IMG/VR virus record: IMGVR_UViG_3300046011_006513
Span: 1-30,192 of that record
Reading direction: 5' to 3' (one strand)
Origin: a virus
Length of the DNA: 30,192 bases
The position numbers and the translations under genes were made by a program. Positions 16,074-24,231 of the stretch are shown in pieces (position 1 is the first letter of the stretch; every line of letters starts with the position of its first letter). The notes beneath the pieces are model-generated. The model made no database searches. It was not told where the DNA came from and saw only the letters and a list, made by a program, of their open reading frames with translations.

Positions 16074-17297
16074 TTATCCGTTTTTAGCTTTTTGATATAT
16101 AGAATTGATTTTATCCCAATCATCATGACTTGCATAAATTGTTTTTTCTGTGCGATCATCAAATTGAATATCATATGATTTATCTCCATTTTGTGGACTA
16201 ATTCTTCTAACTACTTTTTTATCAACAAATGTATATTTGTTAGGGGGATTTTCGTTTTCGTTTTCAGTTATTTTTTCATTGGTTGGGCTCCAAACTACTT
16301 TTCCTGTTTCAGGATCAACCATACTACCATCATCCATTAAATCATAATCTTCAGGATTTAAACCACCATAGTCTTCATCTTTATTTTCATCAACTATGGT
16401 TTTTTTACCACCTAATTTTGATAATTTTTTCTCACAAGTCATTTTGTATTTTTCAAGTACTTTAATGTCTTTTTTAAGTTCATTAATTTTTTTAGGATCC
16501 ATCATATCAGTTAACTCATCAGATTCAGATAATGATACTTTTTGAGTTAATTCATTAATTGCTTCATCCAATGATGCTATTTTAGATTCTAAAGCTAATA
16601 CTTCGTTTTGTTTTTCTAAATCTTTAATACGAGTTTGAACGTTTGATTTTTTAGCTTCATTTAAAGATTCTTTAACAACTTTAGCTTTAGGCATATCACC
16701 ATATCCTGATGATTTATATTTGCCTTTGGGTGCTATTGCATCTCCACCACCAACTACATCTTTTGTATATCCAATTTCTTTAACACCAAATGATGCTTCA
16801 GTATGATAATAATTGATGTCTTTAACCATGTTTTTTAATACAATAGCTTTTAATTCATCAACTGTTTTATCAGCGTTTTTAGGATCTTTCATTTCAGTAT
16901 AGTATCCCATTAAAAATGATTGTCCATAAACATTGTCTATGTTTTTATCATCTTTATTATCAAATTGATGATCTAAAGCATCTTGAACTTGTTTATCAAT
17001 TTTTTCAAATTCGTTTTGATCACCATATTCTTTAGTGTTTTTAACACCTACTGCTTCTTTTAAATTAGTATCAAATATTTTAAACCAATCTGGTTTATTT
17101 GGATTTGAAGTGATTACTCCTCCTATAGCGGTTTCACTTAAAATACTTTTTGATTTTAAAATATGAACTGTAGTATTATAATCATTAACTGGTGTAATGA
17201 ATTCTGGGAATAAATTTCTTGCTTGTTTAAGAAAGTGATCTTTATTTCCTTTACCTTCTCTAATAAGAGTATATTGTTGTTGTAATGTTTTTTCCAT
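16074..17297 (-). CDS. Head-region protein with coiled coil and a gp21-type cleavage motif, unknown function
   Basis: A 407-residue charged protein between the portal and the protease genes, where prohead core proteins are usually encoded. The first ~55 residues end in SILSE followed by TAIGG. This strongly resembles the T4 gp23 cleavage site FLTE/AEIGG, so the protein may be a processed head component. Residues ~215-295 form a predicted coiled coil with heptad-like Leu spacing (RIKDLEKQNEVLALESKIAS). An acidic linker (about 300-350) precedes a C-terminal segment (KYTFVDKKVVRRISPQNGD) that looks like a small beta barrel. No family name is recognised. Confidence 0.75.
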   Translation of the reverse strand: MEKTLQQQYTLIREGKGNKDHFLKQARNLFPEFITPVNDYNTTVHILKSKSILSETAIGGVITSNPNKPDWFKIFDTNLKEAVGVKNTKEYGDQNEFEKIDKQVQDALDHQFDNKDDKNIDNVYGQSFLMGYYTEMKDPKNADKTVDELKAIVLKNMVKDINYYHTEASFGVKEIGYTKDVVGGGDAIAPKGKYKSSGYGDMPKAKVVKESLNEAKKSNVQTRIKDLEKQNEVLALESKIASLDEAINELTQKVSLSESDELTDMMDPKKINELKKDIKVLEKYKMTCEKKLSKLGGKKTIVDENKDEDYGGLNPEDYDLMDDGSMVDPETGKVVWSPTNEKITENENENPPNKYTFVDKKVVRRISPQNGDKSYDIQFDDRTEKTIYASHDDWDKINSIYQKAKNG

Positions 17298-17300
17298 TTT

Positions 17301-17316
17301 ATTATAAATATGTTAA
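17301..17316 (-). promoter_or_regulatory. Recurrent junction element before the 407-residue gene
   Basis: The coding strand reads TTAACATATTTATAAT. It falls directly after the stop of the 110-residue gene and only 3 bases before the next ATG. A conventional promoter cannot sit this close to the start, so here an RNA-level role is easier to explain. Confidence 0.35.
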
Positions 17317-17319
17317 TTT

Positions 17320-17652
17320 TTATGCTCCTGTTCCTCTTAAATATAAAGTAGAACCTGTTATATTATTAGCAGGTGTAAACGTTAATGTACCTCCTCCTGG
17401 TGCTACAATAACTGAAGCTATATAATCTGATTGTATTAATTCTGCTAATCCTGTTCCTAATGAAAATGAACCTGAGGTGTTTTTAGGAGAAGTTGAATTA
17501 TAAAATCCGTCATTGTTTCTTACTGTTTCTAATGTAAAATAAGAAGAACCAATTAAAGGATTTGATATAGTATAAGTTGTTACCTGACTAGCTAAAATAT
17601 TTGCTGGTTGTATTACTATACTTTGTGTAACTGAAACATTATAATTAGCCAT
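17320..17652 (-). CDS. Small beta-rich head-region protein, unknown function
   Basis: A 110-residue protein lacking charged helices. It has strand-like stretches (SVTQSIVIQPANI, VTTYTISNPLIGSSYFTLETV, YIASVIVAPGGGTLTFTPA) and ends in LYLRGTGA. Composition and size resemble the 140-residue protein at 8719-9141 and the C-terminal half of the protein at the right edge. It lies in the core region between portal and protease. A head decoration or fibre-like virion role is possible, but no homologue is recognised. Confidence 0.65.
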   Translation of the reverse strand: MANYNVSVTQSIVIQPANILASQVTTYTISNPLIGSSYFTLETVRNNDGFYNSTSPKNTSGSFSLGTGLAELIQSDYIASVIVAPGGGTLTFTPANNITGSTLYLRGTGA

Positions 17653-17655
17653 GTT

Positions 17656-18216
17656 TTAATTTTTAAATAGTTCTAGTAAATCATTTAGATATTCGTTTGC
17701 AATATCTGTTCCATATAGAACGGTAAATGAATTTGGATCTTGTCTGTAAAAATCCATAGTTTTGTGTTTTGCTTGTTGTAATAAAGGAATTAATTCATTT
17801 AGTTTTGTTTCTAATTCATCAAATCCTAAAATACGAGATGTAATAAATTTTTTATTATCTGGATTTGTTATATTTAATCCTGTAATAAATTCTTCAACAT
17901 TAGTATTTGCTTCCCACAATGCTTTTATTTCAATACCTTTAGCTGCTTTATTTAGAGCAGGACGATTAACTAATTTATATTTAAATTTTTTAACATATAC
18001 ATTATCTTTAACACCTTCAGGACCTGCTTTTGGACCAGGACCTACTGTAGCTCCAGGACCTTCTGTTACTTTTTTAAATCCTACTTGTGTATATGCTCCG
18101 TAAGTTGATTTTTTTTTAGAAGGCCCACTATGATTTTCTCCAGTGCCTCCAGATGTAAATCCAGAATCAGATGAAATAGTTGATTCTTCTTTTATTTTAT
18201 ATTTGTACTTGAACAT
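17656..18216 (-). CDS. Head-region protein with an MCP-like SGFTSG...GEN segment, unknown function
   Basis: A 186-residue protein. Residues ~13-31 (TISSDSGFTSGGTGENHSG) closely resemble residues 63-81 of the major capsid protein in this window (TVASNSGFTSGTQGENWAG). In both, a possible gp21 cut site precedes the block, here IKE at 8-10. Next come a Gly/Pro-rich linker (EGPGATVGPGPKAGPEG) and a helical C-terminal domain (about 90-186) with LGFDELETKLNELIPLLQQ. The start lies within the last 20 bases of the upstream gene, implying coupling. It may be a minor head component or assembly factor. The motif comparison is direct; the role is inferred. Confidence 0.7.
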   Translation of the reverse strand: MFKYKYKIKEESTISSDSGFTSGGTGENHSGPSKKKSTYGAYTQVGFKKVTEGPGATVGPGPKAGPEGVKDNVYVKKFKYKLVNRPALNKAAKGIEIKALWEANTNVEEFITGLNITNPDNKKFITSRILGFDELETKLNELIPLLQQAKHKTMDFYRQDPNSFTVLYGTDIANEYLNDLLELFKN

Positions 18217-19066
18217 TCGCTTTAGTTAGTTCTTCTAAAAGTGCATAGTATTGTAATAAATTAACTAGATCATCATTATCTATCTTAGATAATTTACCTA
18301 ATGGGGTTAACATGTTGTTAACTTCTGTTAATTTAATTTGAATTGCTTTATCCGAAACTTTTTTACACAAATTGCTTAATTCAGACTTAATCTCAGTTAT
18401 TTTAGTATTATAAAATTCTTTTAATTTCGGTGTTGAATCTATTGAATTGATAAATTCTTTTAATACCATTTTTTGTGATGTATTTAATGATTCGTATTTA
18501 CCATTAAATTTTTCTAACATTACACGATACGTTAAAATACGTAAATCTTTATCATATGTTTGAAATTCAGTCATCAAATCATCTTCTACTTTTTGTTTAT
18601 CGATTGATTTTGTTGTTAATGTTTCTAATATTATAATTTTATTATCAATTATTTGGTCTGGATTTGATAAGTTTTCGCTATTATATATTTCTAATAATGT
18701 ATATAATGCTGCTTGTGATTTATAACTAGGTAATTTTGTTTTAAAAAATTCATCTAAATTATAATGACTAGCTATCTCTTTAATTATATTATATTTTTGT
18801 CTTTTTAATGCTCCTCTATTTAAATTTTTAGAGGACTCAATTATAGAATTAATTACTACCTCAGCTTTACCCTCAGTAAGATTTTTATGTTTAGAAAGTG
18901 TTTCATATAATTTATATTCTCTTCCTAATTCTGTTTTAACAAAGTATTTTTTTAAAATTTTAGTAGCTTTAGAATCAACACCAGATAATGTATCAGCGGT
19001 AATTTGTCTTACTAAAAGTTCAAACAGTATTCCTGTATTTTTGTACTTTGAGTGTTTAATATTCAT
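18197..19066 (-). CDS. Helical head-region protein downstream of the portal gene, unknown function
   Basis: A 289-residue, almost wholly alpha-helical, Lys/Glu/Leu-rich protein beginning MNIKHSKYKNTGILFELLVRQI. No membrane segment or enzymatic motif is seen. It follows the portal gene by 33 bases and a junction element, and it overlaps the next gene by 20 bases. The N-terminal pattern NTGILFELLVRQITADTL looks like that of conserved unknown proteins near the portal genes of T4-like phages. Position suggests a prohead core or portal-associated part, comparable to T4 gp67/gp68, but similarity to these was not established. Confidence 0.7.
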   Translation of the reverse strand: MNIKHSKYKNTGILFELLVRQITADTLSGVDSKATKILKKYFVKTELGREYKLYETLSKHKNLTEGKAEVVINSIIESSKNLNRGALKRQKYNIIKEIASHYNLDEFFKTKLPSYKSQAALYTLLEIYNSENLSNPDQIIDNKIIILETLTTKSIDKQKVEDDLMTEFQTYDKDLRILTYRVMLEKFNGKYESLNTSQKMVLKEFINSIDSTPKLKEFYNTKITEIKSELSNLCKKVSDKAIQIKLTEVNNMLTPLGKLSKIDNDDLVNLLQYYALLEELTKANVQVQI

Positions 19067-19078
19067 TCTTGAGATTTT

Positions 19079-19090
19079 GTTATAAATATA
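19079..19090 (-). promoter_or_regulatory. Recurrent junction element before the 289-residue gene
   Basis: The coding strand reads TATATTTATAAC, 12 bases before the ATG at 19066 and just after the portal stop codon. It belongs to the same family as 5725-5740. Confidence 0.4.
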
Positions 19091-19099
19091 TAATAATTT

Positions 19100-20992
19100 T
19101 TATTCTTTTAATCTAGATTCATCTAATAATGATTCTCCTGCTGAGTCTCTTTCAATAGATACTTTTTTACCTAAACTTTCAATTAATGTTTTATTTTTAA
19201 GGTAGACTTGTTTTGCCTCTAATGCTAACGGTGAACCACCTTTATATTGAGGACGAATTGAATCAGATTCGTTATCATCTTTTTTCATTCCTTGAACACC
19301 TAATCTGTCTTTTCCTAAGAAATCATCTTGTGTATTTCTATCAGTTACTTTTTCTTTTGGTCTTCCTAATGGTACTTTTTCATCATATCCATCAGGTACA
19401 CTAGTTTCTTCATATCTACCTCTACCATAAAGTGAAGCTAGATCGTGTGGTGTACCATATGATTTACCTGTTTCTTTAGGATCATTACCTTCTTCAAATA
19501 ATTGATTATATCTAAATGCACGTTTTTGGTCTTCAGCTACTAAATCTCTATATTCATCAAATTGATCTTGACTGAAGTGGAATATATTATCGTAAATCCA
19601 ATCTGTAGGTAATAATTTAGCATCCATTATTGATTTAGCTAATTCTACCTTTTGAGTTAATAATGCAATTTTTTCCTGATCATAGATAATAGATGGAGTA
19701 GTTAAATCTAATTCAAAATTAGTTAATTCTTCACCTGTGTAACCTTGGGCATATAAATGTACAAGCGCAATTTTATATAATTCAGATAAGGTAATACGTT
19801 GTATACGGTCAATTGTGCGTGCAAAACGAATATCTTCAGCTGCTAATGTTGCTTTACCTGTTAAATCTTTTTCATACCCCATAAAAGCTTTAGGTACTTT
19901 TAAAGCAGCAAATAATTTATCTCTTAAATATTCTACGTCTTGAATACCATCGTAAGTTAAACCTGGTGTAGTTTCTATTTTTGTTGTTTGATCATTACCT
20001 CTGATTGGGATATAAAAATCTTCTAACATGTTTTGCATGTTATATTTTAAATTATATTCACCTGTTTGGCTATCCATTAATGGAGTACGTTTCATTGTAG
20101 TGATAGTTTTCTGCATGAAGTTTTCTACTTCATTTGGTGGAATTGATCCAACATTGATATAAAATATTCTTCTATCTGGTGAACGAGAAATTCTATGAAT
20201 TAACATAGCATCTTCCATTAAAACATATTGTTTAAAAATACGACGAGCTGGTTCTAGATATGAACGACCATAAGGAAGATAGTTAACATCAGTTAATAAT
20301 CTAAAATGAGCCATTTCATAGTTTTCAAAAAATATACCTGGTTGATTATCAAATGTTCCAATATTTGGCGTACCATAGTAACCTGATCCTCCAGCATAAA
20401 TACCTTCAGGTGCATATTTAAATCTTACTGAGTTTGGACGTTCTTTATCATAGTTTTCTTGTCTTTCAATATGAAATGCTGTGTAAGGTATTACATTATA
20501 TACACCATATTTTTCAGCAATTTCCATTTTTAAGAAAAAGTCACCATATTTACACATTTGGCGAATCCAAGACCATAAATTAAATTCGATATTTAATACA
20601 TCATAAAATAAATTATAAAGTATTTGTTGAACATCCTCGTTACTACTTCTGATTTGGAGTACTTCTCCCATGTCATTTTTTAACGTACATTCATCAGCAA
20701 TAATATCAAGAGCAGAAGCTACAATAGCATCATAATCCATATTATCGTAATCTGAGTAAGTCATTGTACGTAAGTACTGCCAGTTTACGTTTAATTGAGA
20801 ACCTAATAATGATGTTGTTGATGGTGAATATAGACGATTATATCTATCTACTAATGAATTTGTTGCTATATCTCCGGAACGTTGAATGGAATCAACATCC
20901 ATTACTTTTAATTGATTGCCTCCTTGATTACGAATAATTACATCTGTAGAAAATAATCTTTGTAATCGGGTAAATAAACTTTTATCAGCCAT
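19100..20992 (-). CDS. 20: Portal vertex protein, gp20-like
   Basis: A 630-residue T4-type portal protein forming the ring at the head vertex through which DNA is packaged. Typical blocks are DYDNMDYDAIVASALDIIADE near residue 80, WSWIRQMCKYGDFFLKMEI near 140, LPYGRSYLEPARRIFKQ near 240, the LEDFYIPIRG block, and AFMGYEKDLTGKATLAAEDIRFARTIDR. It is longer than T4 gp20 (524 residues), mainly through a charged C-terminal tail (after about 500). That tail contains YGTPHDLASLYGRGRYEE and is likely disordered. It follows the terminase by 27 bases. In T4 the tail sheath and tube genes lie between these two; here they are missing. Confidence 0.96.
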   Translation of the reverse strand: MADKSLFTRLQRLFSTDVIIRNQGGNQLKVMDVDSIQRSGDIATNSLVDRYNRLYSPSTTSLLGSQLNVNWQYLRTMTYSDYDNMDYDAIVASALDIIADECTLKNDMGEVLQIRSSNEDVQQILYNLFYDVLNIEFNLWSWIRQMCKYGDFFLKMEIAEKYGVYNVIPYTAFHIERQENYDKERPNSVRFKYAPEGIYAGGSGYYGTPNIGTFDNQPGIFFENYEMAHFRLLTDVNYLPYGRSYLEPARRIFKQYVLMEDAMLIHRISRSPDRRIFYINVGSIPPNEVENFMQKTITTMKRTPLMDSQTGEYNLKYNMQNMLEDFYIPIRGNDQTTKIETTPGLTYDGIQDVEYLRDKLFAALKVPKAFMGYEKDLTGKATLAAEDIRFARTIDRIQRITLSELYKIALVHLYAQGYTGEELTNFELDLTTPSIIYDQEKIALLTQKVELAKSIMDAKLLPTDWIYDNIFHFSQDQFDEYRDLVAEDQKRAFRYNQLFEEGNDPKETGKSYGTPHDLASLYGRGRYEETSVPDGYDEKVPLGRPKEKVTDRNTQDDFLGKDRLGVQGMKKDDNESDSIRPQYKGGSPLALEAKQVYLKNKTLIESLGKKVSIERDSAGESLLDESRLKE

Positions 20993-21009
20993 TTTTTATT
21001 TTGTTATAT

Positions 21010-21022
21010 GTTATAAATATTA
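21010..21022 (-). promoter_or_regulatory. Recurrent junction element before the portal gene
   Basis: The coding strand reads TAATATTTATAAC. It overlaps the terminase stop codon (TAA at 21022-21020) and stands 17 bases before the portal ATG. Confidence 0.4.
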
Positions 21023-22585
21023 TAATAACCAATTAATATTCTCCATTCCATCTTTTGTTTGCATAGCATATGGATTTTGAATTTGGTTAGAATTATATCC
21101 TCCATTATACGATACTTTTTTCATACTACCAAGAGTAGCTCGAGTAAGATCATGAGATTGTTGTTGGAATTTTAATGAAGTATCTCTTAAATACATTGCT
21201 ATACCAAACGGCATGACTAAATCATCATTGTATCCTGTTTGTGCTTCTGCTCTACCATTTTTCCATACAAATACTTTCATTTCCTCTAATAAACGTTTTG
21301 AACGAATTGTTACTGATTTATCACCAATATATTCTCTAAATTTATTAATTACTAAAGGTCTTGTTTTTAAGGACATTGTAAAACCAGGTGTAACATTTGT
21401 ACTGTTTTCAAATTGATTAAAATAAGAATCTACAGTTAATGTATCTGATTTAGGAGAATAGTAAATGTTTGAATATCCTCTTTCTAATACAGAATCTATT
21501 GTAGCCCAACCAATTGAAGCATTTTCAATTACTAATAATCCCATATTATATTCTGTAGCTATTGCTACTAATAAATAACCAAATTCTTTTGGTGGTAGTT
21601 GTCCTCTATATTCGGCTATTTGTGTATTTGTAGCTATATCCATAACATGAAATGTAGAATAATCTTTACCGTCTCCTCTAGCTACGTCAGCTATTATCAT
21701 ATATTCTCTTGAATAATCAGCTACTTCCCATATCCATAAATTTTGATCTGCTCCTCTACGTTCTAATGGTTCTTGTATTGTTGTTTGATTTATAAATTCA
21801 ACCCATTCAGGAAAAAACACAACATCACCTGATGTACTAAAATCGCAATCACACTCTTGTGCTGCTAATCTAGGATCTCCTAATAATTCGTCTTGACGTT
21901 TTCTCCATTCCTCATTTCGTTCTGGATGTACGAACCAAGGTAGTTTGATAGGTAAAAAGTCGTTTTCCTTGTTCTCTGCTGATACCCATGTCTTGTGAAA
22001 CCAGTTTCCAGTTCCATAAGGTGTTGATAGAACAATTGCTCCACCACCCGTTGCTAATGTTTGTTGTGCTGATGCCCATATTTCTCCAATTTGTTCAATA
22101 AATGCTGCTTCATCGACTATTAGTAAAGATACTGCTTCTGAACGACCTGCATCTGATGATGCTGAAGTTGCTTTGATTTGAGATCCATTACTTAATCGTA
22201 GTGTTAATTTGTTATTTTCTTCTGCTGTTATTTTTAACCAAGAAGGTAAGTTATCAAACATGAATTTAACTTTCGTTACCATGTTTTTTGCTGTTTCTTG
22301 CTTAGTTGCAATACAAAGTACGTTTTTGTCTTTATGAAACAACATTAGCCACAAGGAATAACCTGCGGCTAAAGTAGATATACCTAATTGTCTTGATTTT
22401 AGTACTATTGAATATGGATTATCTCTCCATAAATGTAATACTTTATCTTGAAACGGGTATAAATTGAATATTACTCTACCTCTTTGTGGGTGTTGAATAT
22501 TACAATATTTTTTCATAAAGTGAGCCGGATCTTGGGAACACTTTATATATTCTTCTCTTATAATTGCTTTTAAATCTTGACTCAT
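21020..22585 (-). CDS. 17: Terminase large subunit, gp17-like
   Basis: A 521-residue packaging motor with ATPase and nuclease halves. The adenine-binding segment is LYPFQDKVL (42-50). The deviant Walker A of the T4 type is SRQLGIST (64-71), Walker B is LLIVDEAAF (154-162), and the coupling motif is STPYGTGNWF. The nuclease part shows three acidic clusters: IIADVARGDGKDYST, LLVIENASIGW and GYNDDLVMPFG. This is a complete RNase H-like set. The length is shorter than T4 gp17 (610 residues) because of short N- and C-terminal ends. No small terminase gene is recognised next to it. The ATG follows a 40-base AT-rich gap. Confidence 0.97.
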   Translation of the reverse strand: MSQDLKAIIREEYIKCSQDPAHFMKKYCNIQHPQRGRVIFNLYPFQDKVLHLWRDNPYSIVLKSRQLGISTLAAGYSLWLMLFHKDKNVLCIATKQETAKNMVTKVKFMFDNLPSWLKITAEENNKLTLRLSNGSQIKATSASSDAGRSEAVSLLIVDEAAFIEQIGEIWASAQQTLATGGGAIVLSTPYGTGNWFHKTWVSAENKENDFLPIKLPWFVHPERNEEWRKRQDELLGDPRLAAQECDCDFSTSGDVVFFPEWVEFINQTTIQEPLERRGADQNLWIWEVADYSREYMIIADVARGDGKDYSTFHVMDIATNTQIAEYRGQLPPKEFGYLLVAIATEYNMGLLVIENASIGWATIDSVLERGYSNIYYSPKSDTLTVDSYFNQFENSTNVTPGFTMSLKTRPLVINKFREYIGDKSVTIRSKRLLEEMKVFVWKNGRAEAQTGYNDDLVMPFGIAMYLRDTSLKFQQQSHDLTRATLGSMKKVSYNGGYNSNQIQNPYAMQTKDGMENINWLL

Positions 22586-22625
22586 ATATTATATTATTGT
22601 CTAATATAAATATATACAAGAAATT

Positions 22626-23204
22626 TTACTTCAATATTTGCCAGTAAATTCCAGCTTTAATAATTGGTTGAACTTGGTTTGTTACTCCAACCCCTAAACC
22701 ATATATTGTTTTACCTTTATGTTCATATAAACCATTTAAAGATATAAAACCACTATTTTTTCCTATACCAACTGATGGTCCAACAAATAATGCATTTTTT
22801 CTAACCATTTCTTTAGTTATAATACTAGTTATTGTTTTACGTTTAACACTTAAATTAACACTTTTTTCTAGTTTATATAATGGATCTTGACTGTATATTT
22901 TATATAATACAAATAATCTTGTTGAATCATTTATAACCGAGATTGTGTCTTCAGTTAATGTAACATAACCATAAACTGGGTATGGGATAGAATCTATTAA
23001 AGTATCATGAGTATGGATTGTTATTTTCTTCCATTTTGGTTTTGTAATTGTATCATGAATACTAAGAGTATCCCATTTTGATGTCTCAATATATTGAGTA
23101 TCAGAATTGCCTGTTGGAATAAATTTACCATCTCCACATTTAGTCATGAAAATAATTATAGCCACTAACGCGGCTATAATAATATAAGAGATTTTAATTT
23201 TCAT
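22626..23204 (-). CDS. Single-pass membrane protein with exposed C-terminal domain, unknown function
   Basis: A 192-residue protein. Residues ~5-20 form a hydrophobic membrane or signal segment (YIIIAALVAIIIFM) after two Lys. C23 lies just beyond it, but the preceding residues do not make a good lipobox. The rest is presumably periplasmic and beta-rich, ending with Gly-rich strands (FVGPSVGIGKNSGF, IYGLGVGVTNQVQPI). Similar membrane-anchored proteins occur next to packaging or lysis genes in Bacteroidota phages. A spanin-like or envelope role is possible from topology alone. It precedes the terminase and follows the 80-residue gene by one base. Confidence 0.7.
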   Translation of the reverse strand: MKIKISYIIIAALVAIIIFMTKCGDGKFIPTGNSDTQYIETSKWDTLSIHDTITKPKWKKITIHTHDTLIDSIPYPVYGYVTLTEDTISVINDSTRLFVLYKIYSQDPLYKLEKSVNLSVKRKTITSIITKEMVRKNALFVGPSVGIGKNSGFISLNGLYEHKGKTIYGLGVGVTNQVQPIIKAGIYWQILK

Positions 23205-23205
23205 A

Positions 23206-23448
23206 TTATTCTCCTCTTAATTTTTTGATTATTTTAGACTTATCTTCTTCTAATGGTGTTACACTAGCAATGTTTGGGTTTTTAGATTTAAAATCAGTCA
23301 TATCTTTTGTATTTGAAAAAGACGCTACTGTTTTCTTACCTGTTTTACCTGTAATTTCAGCACCAATAGCCTCATTTACGTCTTCAGATAATATTTCTGA
23401 AATATATTTTTTAATTTCTAGTTTTAGGTCAGATTTTTTCATGACCAT
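23206..23448 (-). CDS. Small protein with possible capsid-targeting N-terminus, unknown function
   Basis: An 80-residue protein (78 if the second ATG at 23442 is used). The N-terminus KKSDLKLEIKKYISEILSE is an amphipathic helix ending in LSE (20-22), a gp21-type cleavage motif. It resembles the N-terminus of the 148-residue protein at 28973-29419 (KIKDLRQIIREEIKSVLSE). In T4, internal head proteins carry comparable short targeting sequences that gp21 removes. The remainder is basic and ends KIIKKLRGE. A coding-strand AATATTTAT element directly precedes the start. Confidence 0.65.
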   Translation of the reverse strand: MVMKKSDLKLEIKKYISEILSEDVNEAIGAEITGKTGKKTVASFSNTKDMTDFKSKNPNIASVTPLEEDKSKIIKKLRGE

Positions 23449-23453
23449 AAATA

Positions 23454-23978
23454 TTATGAAAATAGTGCCTCTTTAATGGTTGTTATTCTATCTTCAGTAG
23501 TACCTTTTACCTCAATTAATTTAACAGGAGTCCATTCTACTAACATTTCCTTAATAACTTTATCTATTTTATCTCTGTATTCTGAGTCAGTAGTTCTAAC
23601 TCCATTATCTTCAATTTCAATACCTTCAGGAGATACATAAATTATAACATCATATTCTTTATGTAATTGCATTATTAATTGAACAAATGTTTCTCTAATC
23701 CACCACTCAATAGATTTGGCACTTAATGTAAAAGCACTAACATCATAAACTGTTCTATCAGTTATAATATTTTCTTTCATTAATTCTAATGAACGTTCAG
23801 CAGCAAATACTAATTGACCTTTAAAAGTTGAATCACTATTTAAAGCAATACCTTGATCTCTTAAATATTTTGAACGCTCAGTTGCTATTTCATAATCAGC
23901 AAATTCAGGTAATTCCTTAAGCGCATTTACAAGTGTAGTTTTTCCTACACTTACTGTTCCACATAATCCTATTTTCAT
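23454..23978 (-). CDS. NadR-like / AAA_28 P-loop kinase
   Basis: A 174-residue nucleotide-binding protein with Walker A GTVSVGKT at residues 7-14. ATERSKYLRD follows at the NMP-kinase-like position, then ENIITDRTVYDVSAF, then VIIYVSPEGIEI and a helical C-terminus. The pattern fits the NadR ribosylnicotinamide-kinase-like AAA_28 family common in phages. The phosphorylated substrate, perhaps a nucleoside or nicotinamide riboside, is not readable. An upstream start (24071) would overlap the 83-residue gene by 92 bases and add 31 residues unlike the family. The ATG at 23978 lies one base after that gene's stop and puts the P-loop at the usual place. Confidence 0.8.
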   Translation of the reverse strand: MKIGLCGTVSVGKTTLVNALKELPEFADYEIATERSKYLRDQGIALNSDSTFKGQLVFAAERSLELMKENIITDRTVYDVSAFTLSAKSIEWWIRETFVQLIMQLHKEYDVIIYVSPEGIEIEDNGVRTTDSEYRDKIDKVIKEMLVEWTPVKLIEVKGTTEDRITTIKEALFS

Positions 23979-23979
23979 A

Positions 23980-24231
23980 TTAAAACCTATTTGTTCCTCC
24001 TTTATTAGCTGATTGTTTATACCATGGAAGACCCTGTCTATTTTTACGAGCTTCTTTCCAAGCATCTTCACTATATTTTATACCATGAATATAATATTCT
24101 CTTTTACGATTATCACCCTCAGGTATTAAAGCTGGTCCTTCCCAGCTATGCAAACAGTTTTCCCAAATATATGCTATTGTTCCATCAGCCTTAGTTAATT
24201 TTCTCGAAGGTTTCCACTTATTATTTTCCAT
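23980..24231 (-). CDS. Small protein of the LH...GPA / YY.NG.KYS type, unknown function
   Basis: An 83-residue protein with TKADGTIAYIWENCLHSWEGPA and EYYIHGIKYSEDAWKEARK. It resembles the short repeat found in many phage proteins in which LHREDGPA is followed by W/YYxNGxxYS. The role of that module is unknown. Its first 37 bases overlap the end of the HNH endonuclease gene, so its original N-terminus may have been changed when that element arrived. It is joined to the kinase gene with one base between stop and start. Confidence 0.65.
   Translation of the reverse strand: MENNKWKPSRKLTKADGTIAYIWENCLHSWEGPALIPEGDNRKREYYIHGIKYSEDAWKEARKNRQGLPWYKQSANKGGTNRF

Noticed and set aside
22626-23204. 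Lipoprotein or spanin call for the membrane protein
   Set aside because: C23 is not in a convincing lipobox and no paired outer spanin gene is visible, so only the membrane anchor is reported.
23979-24071. Longer start of the NadR-like gene at 24071
   Set aside because: It would overlap the preceding gene by 92 bases and put 31 unrelated residues before the P-loop; the ATG at 23978 lies one base after that gene's stop.
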